Below are positions 27,464 through 36,308 of a DNA stretch of 64,000 bases, piece after piece. The position numbers and the translations under genes were made by a program. Where the stretch lies: NCBI GenBank assembly GCA_045588655.1, contig JAZNEP010000031.1, positions 1 through 64,000 on the forward strand, in the 5' to 3' direction. The notes beneath the pieces were generated by a model. It worked only from the letters and a program-made list of their open reading frames with translations. It did no database searches and had not been told where the DNA came from. Origin of the DNA: SVFI01 sp045588655. Its GTDB lineage: Bacteria; Bacillota; Clostridia; Lachnospirales; Lachnospiraceae. Numbering within the stretch: the stretch's first letter is position 1; every line of letters begins with the position of its first letter.

Positions 27464-29769
27464 CGCTCAATACTTAATACACTTTCTATATTGTTTAATT
27501 TATCCATCACTCTGTTTAGATGGTGCTTCGATGCTATCTCAAAAGACACCGACATAGTCGCCGTCCCGTTTTTACTTACTCTTGTATTCAAACTGAGGAT
27601 ATCAATATTTTTCTCCGTCAAAGCTCTTGAGACATCCGCCAAAAGTCCGTTTCGATTGGTCGCGTAAATCGTGATATCGGCAAAATATCTACCCTTTCCG
27701 TCAATACTATCCTCCTGCCATTCCGCATCAATCAATCTCGTTCTGTCAATTTCCGGAAGATTGATGATATTGACACAGTCTGTTCTGTGAATAGAAATAC
27801 CTCTTCCTCGCGTCACAAATCCAATAATCTCATCCCCCGGCACCGGCGAACAACATTTTGAAAAACGCACTGCCACATCATCGATTCCTCTTACGATAAT
27901 ACCATTTGCAATCTTAGAACGAGGAAGCATCTGTTTGGCTGTCGCATTTTCCTCCACCGTCTTCATGACTTCTTCATCAGACAAAGGCTTCTGATGATCT
28001 CTGTCATATAATTCCTTCATCTTATTGATGATTTGACCTTCTTTGAGTCCTCCATGCCCCACTGCTGCAAGCAGTGCATCCCAATCATGAAAGCCAAATT
28101 TTCTCATCATGGATTGCATATATTCCGGACGCATAATCTCTGTCTGATCAATGGACTTTGACTTACAGTACACGAGCAGAAGCTCACGTCCCTTAATGAT
28201 ATTCTCATCTTTAAACTGTAATTTAAACCACTGGTTAATCTTATTCTTTGCCTGTGTTGATTTTACAATCTTGAGCCAGTCACGACTCGGCCCGCTTGAG
28301 TTCTGGCTTGTAAGAATCTCAATGCGGTCTCCGTTTTTAATTTCATATTCGATGGAAACCAGCTTACCATTTACTCTGGCGCCAACCATATGATTTCCGA
28401 CTGCTGAATGAACACTGTAGGCAAAATCAATCGGATTCGATCCCGCCGGAAGTGTTTTTACATCTCCTGTCGGTGTAAAACAGTACACACTATCTGAGAA
28501 AAGGTCCAAATCACTCTTTAGCAGATTCATAAACTCTCTGTTATCCGACATATCCGTCTGCCACTCAAGAATCTGCTTCAGCCATGACAATTTTTCCTCT
28601 TCTGCTGCAGTTGTCTTAACTTTTTTGCCATCGGATGTTTCTTTATATTTCCAATGTGCCGCAATACCGTACTCCGCCGTCTTATGCATTTCAAATGTAC
28701 GAATCTGTATTTCAAACGGCTGTCCGGTCTGCCCGATCAATGTCGTATGGATCGACTGATACATATTTTCCTTTGGCATGGCGATGTAGTCTTTAAATCG
28801 GCCCGGAATCGGTTTATACATTTCATGGATAACACCAAGTGCCGCATAACAGTCTCTTACTGAATCCACAATAATACGAACTGCAAATAGGTCATATATC
28901 TGATCAATCGTTTTATTCTGGTTTTTCATTTTCTTATATATACTAAAAAAATGTTTGACACGTCCATCTATCTTGGCCTGAATTCCTGCATTTGCAATAT
29001 GTGCTCCTACTTCATCCACAATCCTCTGCACATACTTTTCTCTCTCCACCTTGCGAACTGCAATCTTGTCAACGAGATCATAGTAAACATCCGGCTGCAA
29101 GTACTTTAAAGACAAGTCATCCAGCTCTACTTTGAGCTTCATAATACCAAGTCTCTGCGCAATCGGCGCATAAATATCCATGGTTTCTCTGGCTTTTTCC
29201 TGTTGCTTCTCAGGTTTCATATGCTTAAGCGTACGTAAATTGTGCAGTCTGTCTGCCAGCTTAATAATAATCACTCTGATATCTTTCGCCATGGCAAGAA
29301 ACATTTTTCGCAAATTTTCCGCCTGCATTTCAAGCTTATCATCTTCATACTGGAGCTGTTCGAGCTTGGTCACTCCATCGACCAAAAGTGCCACATCATC
29401 GCCAAACTCTTTTGCAATCTGCTCTGTTGTCATAATGGTGTCTTCCACCACATCATGCAACAATCCGGCCACAATGGTCTCTTTATCCATTTCGAGCTCT
29501 GCGAGGATAATTGCAACACAAAGAGGGTGAATGATATATGGTTCACCCGATTTTCTCACTTGAGCACTATGTGCCTCATCCGCGATATTATATGCTTTCT
29601 CAATCAAAGAAATGTCATCACTTGGATGGTACCTGAGAACACGTGCAATCAGATCATGATACAACTCTTTTGGCTCTCTAAACTCAGCCACCGCCTCAAT
29701 GTGACCATCATCAATGACTACCTCTGTTCTTCTTGGAGCTATCTGTGATTCTGCTGTCCTATTTTCCAT
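27451..29769 (-). CDS. relA: Bifunctional (p)ppGpp synthetase/hydrolase (RelA/SpoT homologue)
   Basis: 772-residue long RSH protein: HD hydrolase domain with AGLLHDVVEDT, synthetase domain with DRLHNLRTLKHM, GRFKDYIAMPKENMYQSIHTT, then TGS (VYCFTPTGDVKTLPAGS), zinc-finger-like CCSPVPGDEIIG region and C-terminal ACT domain (DITIYATNRNGLLADVSRAL). Both catalytic halves look intact. The ATG at 29769 is preferred over a GTG three codons upstream because of GGAG spacing. A near-consensus promoter lies 46 bases upstream. First gene of the relA-yqgX-hemZ-hisS-aspS unit. Confidence 0.95.
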   Translation of the reverse strand: MENRTAESQIAPRRTEVVIDDGHIEAVAEFREPKELYHDLIARVLRYHPSDDISLIEKAYNIADEAHSAQVRKSGEPYIIHPLCVAIILAELEMDKETIVAGLLHDVVEDTIMTTEQIAKEFGDDVALLVDGVTKLEQLQYEDDKLEMQAENLRKMFLAMAKDIRVIIIKLADRLHNLRTLKHMKPEKQQEKARETMDIYAPIAQRLGIMKLKVELDDLSLKYLQPDVYYDLVDKIAVRKVEREKYVQRIVDEVGAHIANAGIQAKIDGRVKHFFSIYKKMKNQNKTIDQIYDLFAVRIIVDSVRDCYAALGVIHEMYKPIPGRFKDYIAMPKENMYQSIHTTLIGQTGQPFEIQIRTFEMHKTAEYGIAAHWKYKETSDGKKVKTTAAEEEKLSWLKQILEWQTDMSDNREFMNLLKSDLDLFSDSVYCFTPTGDVKTLPAGSNPIDFAYSVHSAVGNHMVGARVNGKLVSIEYEIKNGDRIEILTSQNSSGPSRDWLKIVKSTQAKNKINQWFKLQFKDENIIKGRELLLVYCKSKSIDQTEIMRPEYMQSMMRKFGFHDWDALLAAVGHGGLKEGQIINKMKELYDRDHQKPLSDEEVMKTVEENATAKQMLPRSKIANGIIVRGIDDVAVRFSKCCSPVPGDEIIGFVTRGRGISIHRTDCVNIINLPEIDRTRLIDAEWQEDSIDGKGRYFADITIYATNRNGLLADVSRALTEKNIDILSLNTRVSKNGTATMSVSFEIASKHHLNRVMDKLNNIESVLSIERTTG

Positions 29770-29814
29770 ACTCTGCACACTCCACTATTTTTTCCGTCAT
29801 CACCCATATGAGTC

Positions 29815-29843
29815 ATTATATTATCAATTAATAATTTCGTCAA
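29815..29843 (-). promoter_or_regulatory. Strong sigma-A promoter for relA
   Basis: On the minus strand TTGACG (29843-29838) and TATAAT (29820-29815) are separated by 17 bases. Predicted start near 29808, about 39 bases before the relA ATG. Confidence 0.72.
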
Positions 29844-29919
29844 TCATTGAGGCTGTCGCACCAGGCACACTACAGAACTTTTCTAAATCATATTAATCAA
29901 AATGTCAATGGACAGCATT

Positions 29920-30648
29920 TTAATATTCTTTCACCACTTCCTTCACACCATATCTTTCCTTAAAATCTTCCAAATCCTTTTCGCTTTGAATCAACATTAT
30001 TTCCGTAAAATGTCCGGTCTTTCTATCCTTAAAACCTGCTACCTGCTCTCCGTTACAGATAGAACATTTTATAACCGGCAAATGTGTCTGCAAATTATAA
30101 TCCGTTCCTTGTTGCTGCTCATACTTCGAACCATCATCACCCGAATCCTCCGTCCTCAAATACGCGCTGCGAATCGGAAGAAAAGCCAGTAACCATATGA
30201 ATAACGCCGGCCCCATCGTAAGAAGAAGCAGATATATCAGATTTGTAAACCTCAGCATAATCAATCCTATACCAACAGTCAGCACACTAAATCCAATCAA
30301 CAAATACTTCGTAGCTTTCCACTCAAGTTCCGTCACAACTGAATTTTTTCGTATGGCAATGCATCGCCACGGCACCAAAAGAAGTAATGCAATTACAAAC
30401 ATCGCCACCACGGACAATATCATGGTTAAAAAGCTAACAAAACCGTTTGCTCCTGCTACGAACAAATTAGCTATGGGCGCAAATTCCGAACCATCCACCT
30501 GCATACTGTCCACATATTCTATTTGTGGTGTCTGCACGCGTACATCCCATGCATAGGCGAGGACACTATAGAGTAAATATAGAACAATCATCGCCAGGGC
30601 AATTATTCTGGCTTTTTGTTTTCCTGATAATTTTCTCACTTTTCCCAT
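29920..30648 (-). CDS. Unrecognised four-helix membrane protein with cytoplasmic CxxC tail
   Basis: 242 residues. A basic start (MGKVRKLSGKQKAR) leads into a membrane helix near 15-32, a short extracellular segment, then three more helices (about 68-95, 112-130, 135-152). The remaining 90 residues form a soluble tail with CSIC, GFKDRKTGHFTEIML and a charged end (LEDFKERYGVKEVVKEY). No family recognised. It is the third gene of the PadR unit, 46 bases downstream of the HAAS-domain gene with its own GGGGAG site. The CxxC might bind metal or be redox active; that is inference. Confidence 0.75.
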   Translation of the reverse strand: MGKVRKLSGKQKARIIALAMIVLYLLYSVLAYAWDVRVQTPQIEYVDSMQVDGSEFAPIANLFVAGANGFVSFLTMILSVVAMFVIALLLLVPWRCIAIRKNSVVTELEWKATKYLLIGFSVLTVGIGLIMLRFTNLIYLLLLTMGPALFIWLLAFLPIRSAYLRTEDSGDDGSKYEQQQGTDYNLQTHLPVIKCSICNGEQVAGFKDRKTGHFTEIMLIQSEKDLEDFKERYGVKEVVKEY

Positions 30649-30694
30649 AAAATCTCCCCTTTTTTAGCAGAATAGTATTGGATTTCCTACGCAC

Positions 30695-31669
30695 TTATTT
30701 CTTTGTGATCGCACCAATTATAGCTTCTATCACTGCACTTAACACCCCCGCGATCGGCCATATTACCCAGGTGATATGCCAATCCATCGTCAGAAAGCTC
30801 CACGCAAGATAAATCAGCGTAACTACCGGCCAGTAAATCGCATCAAACACCTGACAAGCACTTCCTTTCTGCTTTCTTTCCTTGCGATATTCTTCTTCCT
30901 GCAACAAGACATGATATGCATCCGATTTCGTTCCGGCGGACACGAAGAAGAATGTTGCTATACTCACAATTGCAAGCAGTAATCCAACCATAAAGCACGA
31001 CGGCAAATCAGATTTCAAATCCAATGAACCAACAATCAATAATGGTAAGACTGAAATAATACAAAGGAATGTACCAAGCGCTATCTGCAGAGCAAACTGC
31101 GATTTCTCAGATTCTCTCTGCGCTTCAAGAAACTGCTTTGTGGAATAATCAAGTAAAATCACTTCTTTCTCATACTTCTCGTATTTTCCCATCGCAATGC
31201 CGGTCACAATAAAAATAGCTACACCACAAGCAATCAAGAAAAACATCGGAACCAGACCAAATGCCACAACCAAGCTATCCGCCAGCCCCATCTCCTCCTG
31301 CAATCCTCCCATTATTATCAATGTAATCGGACTACATACACAAAGAAGAGATGCGATTCCATAGCGAATTCCGGCCTTTGCATGTTCCTTACAGAATTGC
31401 TTTGCCTCCTCCATAGTCACATGAATCCCTTCCATGCCATTCACTTCATTGACATCCTCTTTAATACCAAGCTCATCTGCAAGCTCATCCAAATTTCCAA
31501 ATTCTGAGATTACGATACCAATGGCTTCATTCTCTGTCTTTCCTTCGTTTTTCAGTTCCTGATATTTATCTTCCATCATACTGAGAAGTTCCGCCTTTGC
31601 TTTCTGTACCTCAGGGGTATGTTTCACATTTACAAACATCGTTTCCAAATAATTTTTAATTGTTTCCAT
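30695..31669 (-). CDS. HAAS (DUF1700-like) signalling-domain membrane protein
   Basis: 324 residues. The first 70 (METIKNYLETMF through DELADELGI) form the helical HAAS / permease-prefix domain, with ENEAIGIVISEFGNLDELADELG typical of this family. Then follow about six membrane segments in pairs, near 100-150, 195-240 and 275-315, with a charged loop between. Such proteins are commonly encoded directly after a PadR-family regulator and are thought to take part in envelope stress or sporulation signalling; the exact function is unknown. It starts 12 bases after the padR stop. Confidence 0.82.
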   Translation of the reverse strand: METIKNYLETMFVNVKHTPEVQKAKAELLSMMEDKYQELKNEGKTENEAIGIVISEFGNLDELADELGIKEDVNEVNGMEGIHVTMEEAKQFCKEHAKAGIRYGIASLLCVCSPITLIIMGGLQEEMGLADSLVVAFGLVPMFFLIACGVAIFIVTGIAMGKYEKYEKEVILLDYSTKQFLEAQRESEKSQFALQIALGTFLCIISVLPLLIVGSLDLKSDLPSCFMVGLLLAIVSIATFFFVSAGTKSDAYHVLLQEEEYRKERKQKGSACQVFDAIYWPVVTLIYLAWSFLTMDWHITWVIWPIAGVLSAVIEAIIGAITKK

Positions 31670-31681
31670 CGTTTCATCTCC

Positions 31682-32005
31682 TTACATATGTATAAATTTT
31701 TCAACAACTTGTTGTATTTCACGCCATTCTACACACTTCTCATGATAATACGCTCTACCGATATCCGTAATTCGGTAATACGTTCTCCTCTTGCCACCGG
31801 ATTCATCCCCGTAGAAAGCTTCAATATATTGAAGCTTCTCTAATCGACTGAATGCAGAATATAAGGTTGTCTCTTTCATAACATAAACGCCTTCCGACAT
31901 TTCTTTAATCTGCCTTGAAATCTCATACCCGTACGACGGTTTGTCATACACCAGGTATAAAATCAGCATATCGTTATAACCTCGCATAACATCTGAACTA
32001 ATCAA
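31682..32005 (-). CDS. PadR-family transcriptional regulator
   Basis: 107-residue winged-helix repressor. The start is best placed at a TTG (32005) giving ISSDVMRGYNDMLILYLV, the classic PadR opening, with AAAGGGGATG upstream; frames reaching further upstream run through the operator. The wing region SYGYEISRQIKE, TLYSAFSRLEKLQYI and GKRRTYYRIT is well conserved. It heads a three-gene unit with two membrane proteins, and its own promoter is covered by repeated operator copies, so it almost certainly represses itself and the unit. The inducer is unknown. Confidence 0.9.
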   Translation of the reverse strand: MISSDVMRGYNDMLILYLVYDKPSYGYEISRQIKEMSEGVYVMKETTLYSAFSRLEKLQYIEAFYGDESGGKRRTYYRITDIGRAYYHEKCVEWREIQQVVEKFIHM

Positions 32006-32032
32006 AATCTCATCCCCTTTCACTACTTCATT

Positions 32033-32093
32033 TGTCGTACTACGTCTGTCGTAGTATATCTGTCGTAGTAAGAATAACACAACTACTACGACA
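32033..32093. promoter_or_regulatory. Tandem PadR operator array
   Basis: Three direct copies of a ten-base word (TGTCGTACTA at 32033-32042, TGTCGTAGTA at 32047-32056 and 32061-32070) recur every 14 bases, and an inverted copy TACTACGACA lies at 32084-32093. The last direct copy and the inverted copy flank the -10 box of the padR promoter; the inverted copy fills the spacer between -35 and -10. This is a repressor binding arrangement, most likely for the adjacent PadR protein. Confidence 0.78.
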
Positions 32094-32099
32094 GGTCAA
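32071..32099 (-). promoter_or_regulatory. Promoter of the padR unit
   Basis: TTGACC (32099-32094) and TATTCT (32076-32071) with a 17-base spacer on the minus strand; the predicted start lies inside the operator array about 60 bases before the padR TTG start. Confidence 0.7.
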
Positions 32100-32122
32100 G
32101 TAGTTTTTTGTTTTTTTTTCAT

Positions 32123-32168
32123 AAAAAAACACAGGCTTACGGAACTACCTACCGTAACCTGTGTTTTT
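32123..32168. terminator. Bidirectional terminator after groL
   Basis: Stem ACACAGG-TTACGG against CCGTAA-CCTGTGT with one bulged base and a nine-base loop, flanked by runs of A and T. On the minus strand the T-run follows the stem, about 70 bases after the groL stop. Confidence 0.85.
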
Positions 32169-32235
32169 ACTATTAATATATCGCTATTAAATACTGCTAA
32201 TAAACCCTACTTCATCTGAAATCATGCAAAAACGA

Positions 32236-33858
32236 TTACATCATTCCGCCCATACCTGCGCCGGCCGGCATTGCAGGAGCATCTTCTTTGATGTTTGCTA
32301 CTACAGATTCTGTTGTAAGGAGTGTAGAAGCAACACTTGTTGCATTCTGAAGTGCACTTCTTGTTACTTTTGCCGGATCAAGAATACCTGCTTCCACCAT
32401 GTTCACATAGTTTTCTTTGAGAGCGTCAAAACCGATACCTGCATCAGATTCTCTCACCTTATTGATAATAACACTTCCTTCAAGTCCCGCATTTGCAGCA
32501 ATGTGGAACAGCGGTGCTTCTAATGCTTTGAGTACAATCTGCGCACCGGTCTTTTCATCACCTTCCAAAGTATCAGCCAGTTTAGCCACTTCTTTGGAAG
32601 CATGGATGTAAGCCGAACCACCACCAGAGATGATACCTTCTTCTACTGCTGCTTTTGTAGCTGCAAGAGCATCTTCCAAACGAAGTTTCGATTCTTTCAT
32701 TTCTGTCTCTGTTGCAGCACCAACACGAATTACCGCTACACCACCTGCAAGTTTTGCAAGTCTTTCCTGTAATTTCTCACGGTCGAAATCAGACGTTGTT
32801 TCTTCCACCTGTTTTTTGATGGATGCAATACGAGCTTCAATCGCTTCCTTTGATCCTTCGCCGTCCACAATTACTGTATTTTCTTTTTGTACTTTTACAG
32901 ATCTTGCACGACCAAGCTGTTCCATTGTTGTATCTTTGAGTTCCAAACCAAGCTCAGAACTGATTACCTGACCACCTGTCAGAATCGCAATATCTTCCAG
33001 CATTGCTTTTCTTCTGTCACCATAACCAGGCGCTTTTACTGCTACCACATTAAAGGTTCCACGAAGTTTATTTACGATAAGTGTTGTGAGAGCTTCACCC
33101 TCCACATCTTCCGCGATGATGAGTAATTTAGCTCCGCACTGTACTACCTGTTCAAGCAGTGGAAGAATTTCCTGAATATTAGAAATCTTCTTGTCTGTAA
33201 TTAAGATATACGGTGTCTCAAGAACCGCTTCCATCTTATCCATATCCGTTGCCATGTAAGCGGAAATATAACCGCGGTCAAACTGCATACCTTCTACAAG
33301 ATCAAGCTCTGTAAGCATTGTTTTGCTCTCTTCAATTGTGATAACGCCATCACCGGACACTTTTTCCATTGCATCTGCCACAAGATTACCAACTTCTTCA
33401 TCCCCTGCTGAAATTGCTGCAACCTTTGCAATATGCTCTTTTCCGTTTACTTTTGAACTCATATTCTTGATGGACTCTACTGCACAATCTGTTGCTTTCT
33501 TCATACCCTTGCGAAGGATAATCGGATTGGCTCCTGCTGCAAGATTCTTCATACCTGCATTCACCATTGCCTGTGCTAAAACAGTTGCTGTTGTAGTACC
33601 GTCACCGGCTACATCATTTGTCTTGGTTGCTACTTCTTTTACAAGCTGTGCACCCATGTTTTCAAATGCATCTTCGAGCTCAATTTCTTTTGCGATAGTT
33701 ACACCATCATTGGTGATAAGCGGTGCACCGTATGATTTATCAAGTACTACATTTCTTCCTTTTGGTCCGAGTGTTACTCTTACTGTATCCGCAAGCTGGT
33801 TTACACCGGATTCGAGAGCGGCTCTCGCGTCTGCTCCGTATTTAATTTCTTTTGCCAT
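32236..33858 (-). CDS. groL: Chaperonin GroEL (60 kDa)
   Basis: 540-residue chaperonin subunit. The N-terminus MAKEIKYGADARAALESGVN, LGPKGRNVVLDKSYGAPLITNDGVTIAKEIELED, the ATP-site Asp in AGDGTTTATVLA, and the Gly/Met-rich C-terminus (MPAGAGMGGMM) are all standard. It forms the double-ring folding cage with GroES. Second gene of the CIRCE-controlled groSL operon, 29 bases downstream of groS. Confidence 0.99.
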   Translation of the reverse strand: MAKEIKYGADARAALESGVNQLADTVRVTLGPKGRNVVLDKSYGAPLITNDGVTIAKEIELEDAFENMGAQLVKEVATKTNDVAGDGTTTATVLAQAMVNAGMKNLAAGANPIILRKGMKKATDCAVESIKNMSSKVNGKEHIAKVAAISAGDEEVGNLVADAMEKVSGDGVITIEESKTMLTELDLVEGMQFDRGYISAYMATDMDKMEAVLETPYILITDKKISNIQEILPLLEQVVQCGAKLLIIAEDVEGEALTTLIVNKLRGTFNVVAVKAPGYGDRRKAMLEDIAILTGGQVISSELGLELKDTTMEQLGRARSVKVQKENTVIVDGEGSKEAIEARIASIKKQVEETTSDFDREKLQERLAKLAGGVAVIRVGAATETEMKESKLRLEDALAATKAAVEEGIISGGGSAYIHASKEVAKLADTLEGDEKTGAQIVLKALEAPLFHIAANAGLEGSVIINKVRESDAGIGFDALKENYVNMVEAGILDPAKVTRSALQNATSVASTLLTTESVVANIKEDAPAMPAGAGMGGMM

Positions 33859-33887
33859 ATTTATGACCTCCTTAAGACTAAATAAAA

Positions 33888-34175
33888 TTACTGCTGTACG
33901 ATCGCAACGATGTCACTCTGACGAACTACGATGTACTCTTCTTCCTCAAGCTTTACTTCTGTACCGGCATATTTGGAATAGATTACCTGATCTCCGACTT
34001 TTACTTCCATTTTAATTTCTTTTCCATCTACCATTCCACCCGGTCCAACAGCTACGACCTCCGCCTGCTGTGGTTTTTCCTTGCTCTGTCCCGGTAAAAC
34101 GATTCCTGATTTCGTTGTTTCTTCTGCTACAAGCTGTTTTAATACAACTCTGTCTCCAAGTGGTACTAATTTCAT
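33888..34175 (-). CDS. groS: Co-chaperonin GroES (10 kDa)
   Basis: 95-codon gene whose product begins MKLVPLGDRVVLKQL, the family standard; the upstream frame to 34253 crosses the CIRCE operator and is not coding. The mobile loop (ETTKSGIVLPGQSKEKPQ) and the KYAGTEVKLEEEEYIVVR end are intact. The ATG at 34175 has a GGAGG site. GroES caps the GroEL cage. Confidence 0.98.
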   Translation of the reverse strand: MKLVPLGDRVVLKQLVAEETTKSGIVLPGQSKEKPQQAEVVAVGPGGMVDGKEIKMEVKVGDQVIYSKYAGTEVKLEEEEYIVVRQSDIVAIVQQ

Positions 34176-34222
34176 ATTTGATAACCTCCTTCTATTTAAA
34201 TGTCTTTTCTTTCGCATCCTTG

Positions 34223-34249
34223 TTAGCACTCCTATCTTCCGAGTGCTAA
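34223..34249. promoter_or_regulatory. CIRCE operator (HrcA binding site)
   Basis: A perfect inverted repeat TTAGCACTC-N9-GAGTGCTAA, the canonical CIRCE element, lying between the groS promoter and start. It implies heat-shock repression by HrcA, whose gene is not in this window. Confidence 0.97.
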
Positions 34250-34257
34250 CCACAATG

Positions 34258-34289
34258 ATTATATTAGTTTTTTTATATTTCTATTGCAA
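34258..34289 (-). promoter_or_regulatory. groSL promoter
   Basis: On the minus strand TATAAT at 34263-34258 lies eight bases upstream of CIRCE. TTGCAA at 34289-34284 is 20 bases from it, or 17 bases from an overlapping TAATAT at 34266-34261; which -10 is used is uncertain. Confidence 0.55.
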
Positions 34290-34408
34290 ACCAATCCAGC
34301 ATGTTTTTTCTACCAAAAACCTCCCGTTTTCTCTCTTTTCCTTTCCTTTCCTTGCATTTACCTTATTTTCCCTCAAAAAGTAGATTTAATAAATGGTTTA
34401 TAAATTGG

Positions 34409-35206
34409 TTAAATCAACCCAAAATGCTTAAGCGCATTCCATATTCCATCTTCATAAAGCCCTGTTGTGATGTAATCCGCATTGTCCTTGGCAATCTGCG
34501 TACCGTTCCCCATGACAATTCCAATCTGTGCATAGCGAAGCATTTCGATGTCATTAATGCTGTCACCGACTGCAATCGTATCTTCACGCGCAATACCAAG
34601 CTGCTCGCACACGCGACGGATTCCTCCCGCCTTCGTATGACCATGTGGAACTATCTCCGCGATGTTTTCTTCATGTAGCAAAAATTGATAGTGCTTTCTA
34701 GCGCACTTCATCACTTCCTCTACCTTATTTGGTGGAATCTGAATACTGATTTTGTTGGCACGAATCTCTCCGATGCGCTCCGGCACAACTTTAAATCGAT
34801 CCGGAACCATCGTCTTTATAGATTGCACATACCAATCATCAACTGCATAATGAATCGTGTGCTCATCATAATAAATATATTCCGTCCCTTCCAAAATATA
34901 CATGGTTCCCGTAGCCTTAAGCGTCGGAAGAATGTCTTCTAGCTGCTCCCTTGTCATCTCATCATCAAAAAGCACCTGATCTTCGTAGCTTGCATACATT
35001 CCGCAGGCAGCAACCACTCCGTCAAACCCAATGGAAAGAATCGGTGTCTCCGGCACCATAATCCGGCTTCTTCCGCTGCACACAAAGGCAAAATGTCCGT
35101 TTTCCCGCAGTTTATGTATCGCACAAACCGTACTCTCCGGAACATCTCTTCCCTGTTCAAACAGCGTTCCGTCAATATCAAAAAATACCGCTTTTCTCCC
35201 TGTCAT
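34409..35206 (-). CDS. Cof-type HAD-superfamily phosphatase
   Basis: 265 residues with HAD motif I AVFFDIDGTLFEQ, motif II VCSGRS, the Cof-type IIB cap domain in the middle, motif III Lys in KAGGIRRVCEQLG and motif IV VGDSINDIEMLRYA. These enzymes dephosphorylate sugar phosphates, flavin mononucleotide or similar small molecules; the substrate cannot be read from sequence. It lies between groS and the GGDEF gene, with no clear operon partner. Confidence 0.9.
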   Translation of the reverse strand: MTGRKAVFFDIDGTLFEQGRDVPESTVCAIHKLRENGHFAFVCSGRSRIMVPETPILSIGFDGVVAACGMYASYEDQVLFDDEMTREQLEDILPTLKATGTMYILEGTEYIYYDEHTIHYAVDDWYVQSIKTMVPDRFKVVPERIGEIRANKISIQIPPNKVEEVMKCARKHYQFLLHEENIAEIVPHGHTKAGGIRRVCEQLGIAREDTIAVGDSINDIEMLRYAQIGIVMGNGTQIAKDNADYITTGLYEDGIWNALKHFGLI

Positions 35207-35230
35207 AATTTCTTCCCTTCCACATAGAAA

Positions 35231-35255
35231 CGCCGGAGCTTGCTAAGTTCCGGCG
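35231..35255 (-). terminator. Hairpin terminator after the GGDEF gene
   Basis: GC-rich stem CGCCGGA/TCCGGCG extended by a few further pairs (35231-35241 with 35245-35255); only a short T-run follows on the minus strand, so efficiency may be moderate. Confidence 0.65.
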
Positions 35256-35265
35256 CTACTGATTC

Positions 35266-36180
35266 TTATTTCTTTTCCAAACGCTCCTTATAACCCGGGG
35301 CATTTTTAATTTCAAATTTGTTGTTAAACATTTCATACTCCGCATCGGAAAGCAAATCCAGTACTGACTGCTCCACATTGTACTTAAACACATAACCACA
35401 TGCAATGGAAGGTGCAATCTTATCATCCTCATACAGGTTACATCTCTCCTGCACCCGATGGCAATACTCCTCTGCCTCACCATCTTCCACAAGCGGAATC
35501 AAGACATGGAAAAAATCGCCTCCGCATCTTCCGATTACATATTCATTCTTCGCTTCCTCGCGCAGAATCTTTGCCACCACCTTAATGAGACGATCGCTCT
35601 CCTCATCACCAAACTTGTCATTAACATATTTCCAATCATTAATATTCGCGCAAATCACCGCAACCGGAACCACATCTGAACGATCAATTACTTTTGCACG
35701 ATTTTCAAAATACGTACTATTAAGAGTCCCCGTAAGCGCATCCTTCTTCTCCCCGTGTTTTACCTGATACTGCTCCTTCTCCAGACGCTTTTCAAGGTCG
35801 TCCGCATAAATGGATGTCTCGATGTTCGCATATGTATTAGCTGCAAGCGCTGTAAGCTGCTGCGCAATCGCCTCCACATATTGTTTTTGCACCTTTTCGG
35901 TTACCTCATCTTCTTTCACATAAAGATGCGCTATCGTGCGATTACTTACACGAATCTTATATCCCGGATCATTCACCTCATCCTGCTTAACCTCAGCAAA
36001 ACCACCGACACTTACTGCTTTTTCCCCATGTCTGTCCACCAACAAAAAGCTGATTCCACTCACATTATATGCTGCCTCCAGATAATCGGACAACATCGTG
36101 ATTTCAAACAACTGGTCCAGACTGTAGTTCTTTATATTGTCTTTCATCCGCTTCTCTAATGAAACCAATCCAAATGCCAT
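35266..36180 (-). CDS. GGDEF-domain protein with degenerate GGDFF signature
   Basis: 304 residues. The N-terminal 120 residues resemble a GAF/PocR-type sensor domain, then a short helical linker, then a GGDEF fold (KDALTGTLNSTYFENRA, ICANINDWKYVNDKFGDEESDRLI). The signature reads GGDFF at about 220-224: the fourth residue, normally Glu, is Phe, and no RxxD inhibitory site precedes it. Activity as a diguanylate cyclase is therefore doubtful; it may be a c-di-GMP or GTP sensor. The ATG at 36180 follows GGGAGGG. Divergent from yjfB. Confidence 0.88.
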   Translation of the reverse strand: MAFGLVSLEKRMKDNIKNYSLDQLFEITMLSDYLEAAYNVSGISFLLVDRHGEKAVSVGGFAEVKQDEVNDPGYKIRVSNRTIAHLYVKEDEVTEKVQKQYVEAIAQQLTALAANTYANIETSIYADDLEKRLEKEQYQVKHGEKKDALTGTLNSTYFENRAKVIDRSDVVPVAVICANINDWKYVNDKFGDEESDRLIKVVAKILREEAKNEYVIGRCGGDFFHVLIPLVEDGEAEEYCHRVQERCNLYEDDKIAPSIACGYVFKYNVEQSVLDLLSDAEYEMFNNKFEIKNAPGYKERLEKK

Positions 36181-36242
36181 ATGTATACCCTCCCATATGT
36201 AAAGATTATATCTTTTTTTCATTTTTTTGTCTACGGTCTTTC

Positions 36243-36271
36243 TTGCCATTTCACTGGTTTGATGCTATGAT
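36243..36271 (+). promoter_or_regulatory. Promoter of the yjfB-like gene
   Basis: TTGCCA (36243-36248) and TATGAT (36266-36271) with a 17-base spacer, 38 bases before the ATG. It is a sigma-A type, not the sigma-D motility type. Confidence 0.7.
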
Positions 36272-36308
36272 GAAAAAAAGAGATTTGAGCACGAAAGGAG
36301 GCATCCAT

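Noticed and set aside
34176..34253. N-terminal extension of groS
   Set aside because: It runs through the CIRCE operator; the family start MKLVPLGDR is at 34175.
34316..34375. Polypyrimidine-rich stretch near the groS promoter
   Set aside because: No repeat unit or hairpin; simple base bias between genes.
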